A model generated the notes under the pieces. The model did not search any database and was not told where the DNA came from. It saw only the letters and a program-made list of their open reading frames with translations. A DNA stretch of 5,501 bases from Clostridia bacterium (GTDB lineage Bacteria > Bacillota > Clostridia > Christensenellales > Borkfalkiaceae). How positions within the stretch are numbered: the first letter of the stretch is position 1; every line of letters begins with the position of its first letter. Shown here in pieces: positions 1 to 5,501 of the stretch. Made by a program: the position numbers and the translations under genes. The stretch is taken from assembly GCA_017620875.1 (NCBI GenBank), contig JAGAUH010000136.1, forward strand, positions 1 to 5,501. Direction: 5' to 3'.

Positions 1-3000
1 GGAGTAATGAGTTTTGGTAAAACTAGTTACTATAACGATAATCCTATTATTGCCGATTACGACTGTATAGAAATTTATAGTAAGGCATTAACCGAAAAAG
101 AGGTTATGCAAAGGGCTAACCTTATAAAAACTGCCGACGATAAGCAAGCGGTAGAAACGCAAGCAAACGCCTTTGTTTTAGATTATAACGGAGGGGCAAA
201 AATTAATTTGCCTAACTACGTAGATGACGGTGTAAAGGTTACTTGGCTATCTAGCAACGAAAACGCAATTAGTAAAGACGGACACGTTTATCCTGTAACT
301 ACGCAAACCGTGGTTTCTTTAATGGCAGTATTTTCTAGGGGAACGGAAAGCGTTTCTAAATCTTACGACGTAACTTTATCTCCGTTTGAAAAAATAGAGT
401 TTGATAGGCAAATTTTTGCGCTTAAGGACGTGCAAATAGACCAAAGTAGTTTCTATTGGGAATATATGATGGCTAACGTAGACAAGTTTATGTTTAAGTT
501 AGATAGAGATAGACTACTTTACAACTTTAGAAGAATATGTGGTGTAGACACTAAAGGCGTAAGCACTTACGGCGGATGGATTTCTCCCGAGAGTAACGGC
601 GCTAGCCAATTTGAAATGCATTATATTTCTGCCTTGGCAAGATTAACCCAAAGTATGCCAAACTATTCTTACAACGGCGAAACCGCAAGTGATAGGCTTG
701 CTTATATGATTTCGGCTTTAAAAGAGTGTCAAGAAAATTATGCTAAAATAGATCCTAGCAACGCAGGTTACGTAAACGCGTTTAGTATAGAAAACTTTGA
801 AGTTATTAAAACCGGAAGCAAAAAATTGTCGGATGGTACTACCGCTTGGGTTCCTTGGTACTTTATGCATAAAACCTTGGCGGGATTATACGATACTTAT
901 ACTTTTGCTACTGACACAACTACTAAAAATAACGCTTATACGGTACTAATAGGGTTGGCGGATTGGTGTAGTAATTTCTTGTTAGAAATGAACGAACAAG
1001 AAATGCAAAAAACCATTACTGTAGAGTATGGTGGCATTACCGAAGTGTTGTATAACGTTTACGCATTAACGGGCAACGCAAATTATTATAAAGCGGCGCA
1101 ATGCTTTGAAGAAACCGCATTGTTTGAAAAGATACTAGTAAAAGAAGATCCGCTATCTGGTTTACACTCTAACACTACTATACCTAAAATTTTAGGATTA
1201 TGCGCTGCTTACGAAATAACCGGCGAAGAAAAGTATAAAACTATTGCAATTAACTTTTTTGATATGGTAATGCAAAGAACTTATTCTAACGGCGGAACTA
1301 GTTACGAAGAATTTTGGAGAAGCGAAAATCAAGTAGAAGAAGCGCGTTTCGTAGAAGAAACTTGTTGTTCTTATAATATGCTATACCTAACCGATTATTT
1401 ATATCGTTGGACGGGAGATAAAAAATACGTAGAGTATTACGAAAACGTATATCTAAATCATATTTTATCTTCTATCGACGTAGAAAGCGGTTGCAAAACT
1501 TATCACGTAAATACTCAATTTGGATATTATAAAGTTTATCATACTTTAGATACTACTTTCTGGTGTTGTAGTTGTTCTGGTATGGAAAGTTATTCTAAAT
1601 TAGGTATACACGTATACTATAAAATAGAAGGCGGTGTAGAAGTAAACTTATTTACGCCAAGCACTTTAAAATATAGCAACGATATTTCTATCGTGCAAAG
1701 TGGAAACTATTTAACGGACGAAAAAACCACTTTAAAAATTGTTGGTGGCGGAAACTTAAAACTAAAAATAAGGATACCGGATTGGTGTAAAGAGACCTAT
1801 TCGGTTAAACTAAATAATACTACTATCGTAAATCCTACCGTAGAAAACGGATACGTAGTAATAGAGCGTAATTTCGAAAATAACGATACGATAGATTTTA
1901 ATATGCCAATGACTTATTGGTTAAAGGATAGATTAACCAAAGGTGAAACCACTTCTAAAACGCTATTTTACGGACCAAGTATGTTGGTTGCAGACTTAGG
2001 TCCTTCCGGCGAAAACCAAATTTTAGAAACTATGACGCCTAATTTTGGTGCTCCTTATAGTGGAAATATTAAAAACTATATGATTTTAGATAAAGATTTA
2101 CAAGATTGCATTACTAAATCGGTAAACGGCAATTTTATGACCTTTACTTTTACTGCAGACAATCAAACCGTAAACTTCGTACCATTTTATCAAGCGTATC
2201 GTATACGTTACGGAATGTATTTAAACTATTACGATAAAACCACCGAAAAGAATTCTGCTAGCGATTATAACGAGCAAGACGTAGATTTTGTAAACGTTGG
2301 ACACGCAGATTATAATAGCAACAATTTACAAAACGCTATTTCTTCTAACTCGCTAAAACTAGCGTCGGAAGGTGAAAGCAAATATATTATTACCGAAAGG
2401 AAAGTCTACGGAAGATTTTTAACTACTTTTGATATTACGCCTTCTAGTGTGGGTGGTGCTATAAACGCAGGACTTTATATACACGCCTCTAACGCGCAAA
2501 AAGATATAGATAAAATAAACGCCTTTAATATTCATTTGATAAGAGCGCAAGATAGCAATTCGTTAGATATTAGCGTTTATCGTTTCGACCAAGCGTATAT
2601 GGGTAAAGTGGCAGGGGGCATAATAACTTGCGATACCCATACTATAAACGTTAAAATAGTCGTGTCGGACGGATACGTTTTGGTTTATATAAATAATAGT
2701 GAAACGCCTAGTTTTTCTAATATTTTAGACGGGGTTAAGTGTGATGGTGGATATATAGGCTTACGAACCTTATATTGCGACGTTACTTTTAGCAATATGC
2801 TTATAAAGGCTAACGAGTTTGATATCAACTATAAATATTTAGTATCGGCTTTACAACAAGTACAAGATTTAAACGGTTCTTTATACACTCAAGCAAGTTG
2901 GGAAAACTTTTCTAGCGTTTTAAATAATTGTAAAAACGTAAACGATAACAAAACGGCAACTAGTCAAACACAAGTAAAAGAACTTGCTAACAACTTGTTA

Positions 3001-3447
3001 TCCGCAAAAGAAAACTTAGTTTTAAAATCAACTCAAAGTTCTAGTAGTTCTTCTAGTTCTAGTAGCGTTAGTCAAGCGCCAAGCAGTTCTAGTAGTTCTT
3101 CTAGCAAAGAGCAAAGTAGTAGTTCTAGCAGTTCTTCTAGTAGTGTTAGCCAAGCGCCAAGCAGTTCTAGTAGTTCTTCTAGCCAAGAAGAAAGTAGTAG
3201 TTCTAGTTCTAGTAGCGTTAGTCAAACACCTAGTAGTTCTAGCGAAGTAGTTTCTAGTTCTTCTAGTCAAGAAAGTAGTTCTAGTAGCGAAACGATTTCT
3301 TCTAGTAGTAAGCCTAATACAAGCGTACAACCACAACCTAGTAAAAGGGGTTGCGGTGGCAATATTAATAGTTGTTATTATCTTTTAGGTATTGCGCTAG
3401 TTGTGTTTGTGGTAATTGTAAAAAGAATTAAGCAAAAAAATAATTAA
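1..3447 (+). CDS. Modular cell-surface GH127/146-type beta-L-arabinofuranosidase, 5' partial
   Basis: The reading frame is open to the window edge, and the first ATG (position 7) is followed by no signal peptide but by what looks like the end of a LamG/concanavalin A domain (residues 1-45, counted from that ATG; 'DCIEIYSKALTEKEV'), so the true start is upstream. Then come an atrophied bacterial Ig-like module (about 50-127), a GH127/146 catalytic domain (about 132-743), a second concanavalin A-like module (about 758-935), a FIVAR module (about 937-1007), a Ser-rich stalk (1010-1101), and Gly-Cys-Gly-Gly, a hydrophobic helix (about 1123-1138) and a basic tail. Family landmarks are GGW (189), HYISALA (205), PWYFMHK (His288), EYGG (340), E435 as likely acid/base, E451-T-C453, and W519-C520-C521. 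By alignment with Bifidobacterium HypBA1, C520 would be the nucleophile and E451, C453, C520 and C521 the zinc ligands. The likely role is removing beta-L-arabinofuranosyl groups from plant glycans at the cell surface; the exact substrate cannot be read from sequence. There is no LPXTG sorting signal. Two in-frame TAA stops end the gene. Confidence 0.9.
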   Translation, partial: GVMSFGKTSYYNDNPIIADYDCIEIYSKALTEKEVMQRANLIKTADDKQAVETQANAFVLDYNGGAKINLPNYVDDGVKVTWLSSNENAISKDGHVYPVTTQTVVSLMAVFSRGTESVSKSYDVTLSPFEKIEFDRQIFALKDVQIDQSSFYWEYMMANVDKFMFKLDRDRLLYNFRRICGVDTKGVSTYGGWISPESNGASQFEMHYISALARLTQSMPNYSYNGETASDRLAYMISALKECQENYAKIDPSNAGYVNAFSIENFEVIKTGSKKLSDGTTAWVPWYFMHKTLAGLYDTYTFATDTTTKNNAYTVLIGLADWCSNFLLEMNEQEMQKTITVEYGGITEVLYNVYALTGNANYYKAAQCFEETALFEKILVKEDPLSGLHSNTTIPKILGLCAAYEITGEEKYKTIAINFFDMVMQRTYSNGGTSYEEFWRSENQVEEARFVEETCCSYNMLYLTDYLYRWTGDKKYVEYYENVYLNHILSSIDVESGCKTYHVNTQFGYYKVYHTLDTTFWCCSCSGMESYSKLGIHVYYKIEGGVEVNLFTPSTLKYSNDISIVQSGNYLTDEKTTLKIVGGGNLKLKIRIPDWCKETYSVKLNNTTIVNPTVENGYVVIERNFENNDTIDFNMPMTYWLKDRLTKGETTSKTLFYGPSMLVADLGPSGENQILETMTPNFGAPYSGNIKNYMILDKDLQDCITKSVNGNFMTFTFTADNQTVNFVPFYQAYRIRYGMYLNYYDKTTEKNSASDYNEQDVDFVNVGHADYNSNNLQNAISSNSLKLASEGESKYIITERKVYGRFLTTFDITPSSVGGAINAGLYIHASNAQKDIDKINAFNIHLIRAQDSNSLDISVYRFDQAYMGKVAGGIITCDTHTINVKIVVSDGYVLVYINNSETPSFSNILDGVKCDGGYIGLRTLYCDVTFSNMLIKANEFDINYKYLVSALQQVQDLNGSLYTQASWENFSSVLNNCKNVNDNKTATSQTQVKELANNLLSAKENLVLKSTQSSSSSSSSSSVSQAPSSSSSSSSKEQSSSSSSSSSSVSQAPSSSSSSSSQEESSSSSSSSVSQTPSSSSEVVSSSSSQESSSSSETISSSSKPNTSVQPQPSKRGCGGNINSCYYLLGIALVVFVVIVKRIKQKNN
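3037..3309 (+). repeat. Ser-rich stalk with imperfect tandem repeats
   Basis: This part of the first gene encodes a low-complexity stalk of Ser runs broken by Val-Ser-Gln-Ala-Pro and short Glu/Gln/Lys-containing spacers. The VSQ(A/T)P unit begins at 3067, 3145 and 3217, so the repeats are 78 bp and 72 bp long, both multiples of three. Every Ser codon in the tract is AGT, AGC or TCT; none is TCA, TCC or TCG. Such stalks usually hold surface enzymes away from the membrane. The repeat structure suggests the length can change by slippage or unequal recombination without breaking the frame. Confidence 0.9.
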
Positions 3448-3448
3448 T

Positions 3449-3453
3449 AAGGA
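3449..3453 (+). promoter_or_regulatory. Ribosome binding site for the second GH127/146 gene
   Basis: AAGGA lies 11 bases before the ATG at 3465, inside the 17-bp gap after the first gene's stop codon. It supports that ATG as the start, as does the fact that the encoded protein begins right at the catalytic domain boundary. The gap is too short for an obvious separate promoter, so the two genes are probably read from one transcript. Confidence 0.65.
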
Positions 3454-3464
3454 TTTATAACCTA

Positions 3465-5297
3465 ATGGATAAAAAGTTATTTAATTTACAAGAAGTTTTA
3501 ATAGATAAAAATAGTTGGTATTACGACTATATGATATCTAACGTAGATAATTTTATGTTTAAGTTAGATACCGACCGATTATTATATAATTTTAGGCGAA
3601 TTTGTGGCGTTGACACAAAAGGCGTAGAAAGTTACGGCGGTTGGATTTCTATTAAAAGCAACGGGGCTAGCCAATTCGAAATGCATTATATTTCGGCTTT
3701 GGCTAGATTAACCCAAAGCATGCCGGATTATAAATATAACGGAAAAGAAAGCGCTTTAGATAGGTTGTCTTATATGATAAAAGAGTTAAAAGTTTGTCAG
3801 GACAACTATGCTAAAATAGATCCTAAAAACAAAGGTTATCTAAATGCTTTTGGTATAGAAAATTTTGAAATTATAAAAACGGGTACTAGAGATTTGCCTA
3901 ACGGAACAAACGCGTGGGTACCTTGGTATTTTATGCACAAAACCCTAACGGGGTTGTACGATACTTATTTATATTGTACCGATAAAGATATTGCAAATTT
4001 AGCGTTTGAAATGGTACTTTCTCTTGCCGAGTGGTGTGGTAACTTTTTGCTAAATATGTCGGAGCAAGATAGGCAAAACACCTTAAAAGTAGAGTACGGC
4101 GGTATGATAGAAGTTATGTATAATCTTTATAAAGAGACCTCTAATCAGCTATTTAAAAAATCTGCCGAATTTTTTATGGAAAGTGGGCTATATGGCGATA
4201 TTTTACTAAAAAAGGATAATCTAACGGGTATACACGCAAACACCACTATCCCTAAGTTTTTAGGGCTTTGCGCCAAATACGAAGTAGAAAAAGAAGAAAG
4301 CGTTTTAGAGACTTGCAAAAACTTTTTCGATATGGTTTTAAGCCGTACTTATTCTAATGGCGGTACTTGTTTTCAAGAGCATTGGTCAAAGGCGGGGCAA
4401 GTAGATTTGGGTAGAATATCAGAAGAAACTTGTTGCTCTTATAATATGCTAAAACTTGCAGATTATTTATATCGTTTTACGGGCGAAATAAAATATATGC
4501 ACTATTACGAAAACGTATATCTAAACCATATTTTATCTTCTATCGACGTAGAAACAGGTTGTAAAACTTATCACGTAAATACTCAATTTGGCTACTATAA
4601 GGTATATCATACTTTAGATACTACTTTTTGGTGTTGCAGTTGTACCGGTATGGAAAGTTTTAGTAAATTAGCATACAACGTGTTTTACGAACTAGATAAC
4701 GGGGTAGAAGTAAACTTGTTTACACCTTGTACCCTAAATACAAAAAAATATTCTTTAAAAATTTGTAACGACTATATTTATCAAGAAAAATGTGACTTAA
4801 AAGTTTTAAAGGGTGGCAAGTTCGTTATTAAATTAAGGGTGCCTACTTGGTGCAAAGATACTTGCTTTGTAAAAATTAACGGGAAAGAAGTGTCTGCCGA
4901 CAAGTCTACGGGATATATCCTTTTAGATTACGAGTGGAAAGACGGCGATTTAATAGAGTATAACTTGCCTATGGAATATAGGTTAGTTTCTAAAAGGGCG
5001 TTTTATCCTACCCATAGCGCAACGCTATTTTACGGTCCAATAATGCTAGTTGCAAACCTAGGTCCTGCCGGCGAAAATCAACAAAAAGAACACGAACTAG
5101 ACGAGCAAACGGAATATAAAGGAAAAATTGTAGAAAAAATCGTTTTAGATAACTCTTTAAAAAATAGCATTGTTAAAAGTGTAAATAACAAGCAAATGAC
5201 TTTTACCTTAAAGGGTAAAAATCAAACGGTACAATTTGTTCCGTTTTTCTCTGCGTTTTCTATTAGGTACGCTATGTATATGGATTTTGTTTTATAA
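3465..5297 (+). CDS. Stand-alone, probably cytoplasmic GH127/146-type beta-L-arabinofuranosidase
   Basis: This 610-residue protein is a single GH127/146 (DUF1680-type) catalytic domain, close in sequence to residues about 132-743 of the upstream gene product. Its N-terminus (MDKKLFNLQEVLID) has no signal peptide and it has no anchor or accessory modules, so it is probably cytoplasmic. Landmarks are HYISALA (His74), PWYFMHK (His158), EYGG (210), the NGGT-x-x-x-EHW segment with E305 as likely acid/base, E321-T-C323, and W389-C390-C391. In characterised GH127 enzymes the equivalents of E321, C323, C390 and C391 bind zinc, and the first Cys of the pair is the nucleophile, so all key residues are present and the enzyme should be active. 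It probably releases L-arabinose or a related sugar from imported oligosaccharides. Related GH127 members act on other rare pectin sugars, so the substrate is uncertain. It is likely cotranscribed with the gene before it. Confidence 0.9.
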   Translation: MDKKLFNLQEVLIDKNSWYYDYMISNVDNFMFKLDTDRLLYNFRRICGVDTKGVESYGGWISIKSNGASQFEMHYISALARLTQSMPDYKYNGKESALDRLSYMIKELKVCQDNYAKIDPKNKGYLNAFGIENFEIIKTGTRDLPNGTNAWVPWYFMHKTLTGLYDTYLYCTDKDIANLAFEMVLSLAEWCGNFLLNMSEQDRQNTLKVEYGGMIEVMYNLYKETSNQLFKKSAEFFMESGLYGDILLKKDNLTGIHANTTIPKFLGLCAKYEVEKEESVLETCKNFFDMVLSRTYSNGGTCFQEHWSKAGQVDLGRISEETCCSYNMLKLADYLYRFTGEIKYMHYYENVYLNHILSSIDVETGCKTYHVNTQFGYYKVYHTLDTTFWCCSCTGMESFSKLAYNVFYELDNGVEVNLFTPCTLNTKKYSLKICNDYIYQEKCDLKVLKGGKFVIKLRVPTWCKDTCFVKINGKEVSADKSTGYILLDYEWKDGDLIEYNLPMEYRLVSKRAFYPTHSATLFYGPIMLVANLGPAGENQQKEHELDEQTEYKGKIVEKIVLDNSLKNSIVKSVNNKQMTFTLKGKNQTVQFVPFFSAFSIRYAMYMDFVL

Positions 5298-5334
5298 AAC
5301 AAAAAACTTTTTAAAAATTTAATAAAAAAGATTT

Positions 5335-5369
5335 AAAGAGTTTGGCAAAATTTTTTGCTAAACTCTTTT
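5335..5369 (+). terminator. Hairpin terminator after the two-gene unit
   Basis: A 16-bp inverted repeat (5335-5350 with 5353-5368) pairs throughout, with one G-U pair. The formal loop is two T's, so the top A-T pairs would open to make a larger loop. It begins 37 bases after the second gene's stop. An A-rich run precedes it and only a short T run (TTTT, partly in the stem) follows it. Its place and length fit an intrinsic terminator; the weak T tail and AU-rich upper stem lower confidence. It is symmetric enough to serve a gene arriving from the other side as well. Confidence 0.7.
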
Positions 5370-5501
5370 GCTATTGCGCATTAAAAAATATTGAGTTGTT
5401 TTAATGAAAAGTTGCTTAGTATTGCGCTTAGTTTAATAATTTAACCTTTTAAACCTTTAAGTAAGGCGTATAAAATAGTTAAAAACCACAAAAAAAATTA
5501 A

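Noticed and set aside
1..9. GGAG followed closely by ATG at 7, suggesting a true gene start
   Set aside because: Only two bases separate GGAG from the ATG, too close for a normal ribosome binding site. The frame is open to the edge, and the protein begins in the middle of a module without a signal peptide.
3028..3336. A 102-residue minus-strand open frame rich in Thr and Arg
   Set aside because: It is the complement of the repetitive Ser codons of the stalk, has no ribosome binding site worth noting, and its composition just mirrors the repeat.
5372..5427. Two copies of TATTGCGC (5372-5379 and 5420-5427) after the terminator
   Set aside because: Eight bases in two direct copies is too little to call an operator or repeat element without comparison to other genomes.
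5404..5436. A ten-codon open frame starting at ATG 5404
   Set aside because: It is too short, lacks a ribosome binding site and resembles no peptide I know.
5412..5440. Promoter-like TTGCTT, 17-base spacer, AATAAT on the plus strand
   Set aside because: The -35 match is poor (3 of 6), and -10-like sequences are expected by chance in such AT-rich DNA. No downstream gene is visible in the window.

Overview
The window is AT-rich bacterial DNA carrying two adjacent same-strand genes, both encoding Glycoside hydrolase family 127/146-type enzymes (the former DUF1680, 'beta-L-arabinofuranosidase' superfamily). The organism is probably an uncultured, gut-type Gram-positive Clostridia/Firmicutes lineage. 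The grounds are low GC, TAA stops, the standard code with TGG for Trp, FIVAR and atrophied bacterial Ig-like modules, and a poly-Ser linker ending in a Gly-Cys-Gly-Gly plus transmembrane plus Lys/Arg tail. That taxonomic guess is an inference from architecture; no marker gene is present.

Layout: positions 1-3447 hold the 3' part of a large modular surface enzyme whose 5' end lies outside the window. In order it has the end of a concanavalin A/LamG-like module, a bacterial Ig-like module, a full GH127/146 catalytic domain, a second concanavalin A-like module, a FIVAR helical module, a Ser-rich stalk and a C-terminal membrane anchor. After a 17-bp gap, positions 3465-5297 encode a 610-residue stand-alone enzyme. 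It corresponds almost exactly to the catalytic domain of the first protein and has no signal peptide or anchor. A long hairpin at 5335-5369 probably ends the transcript. The rest of the tail (5370-5501) is AT-rich and holds no gene I can support.

How they may work together (inference): the first enzyme would act at the cell surface on beta-L-arabinofuranosyl or related residues of plant glycans, and the second would finish the imported oligosaccharides in the cytoplasm. Both keep the glutamate acid/base, the Glu-X-Cys motif and the Cys-Cys pair that form the zinc-thiolate active site in characterised relatives. The two genes clearly arose by duplication. A 156-bp stretch over the active-site region is far more alike at silent sites than another equally conserved stretch, which suggests later gene conversion. 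Both proteins also share extra cysteines around the zinc site, the most unusual chemical feature in the window.
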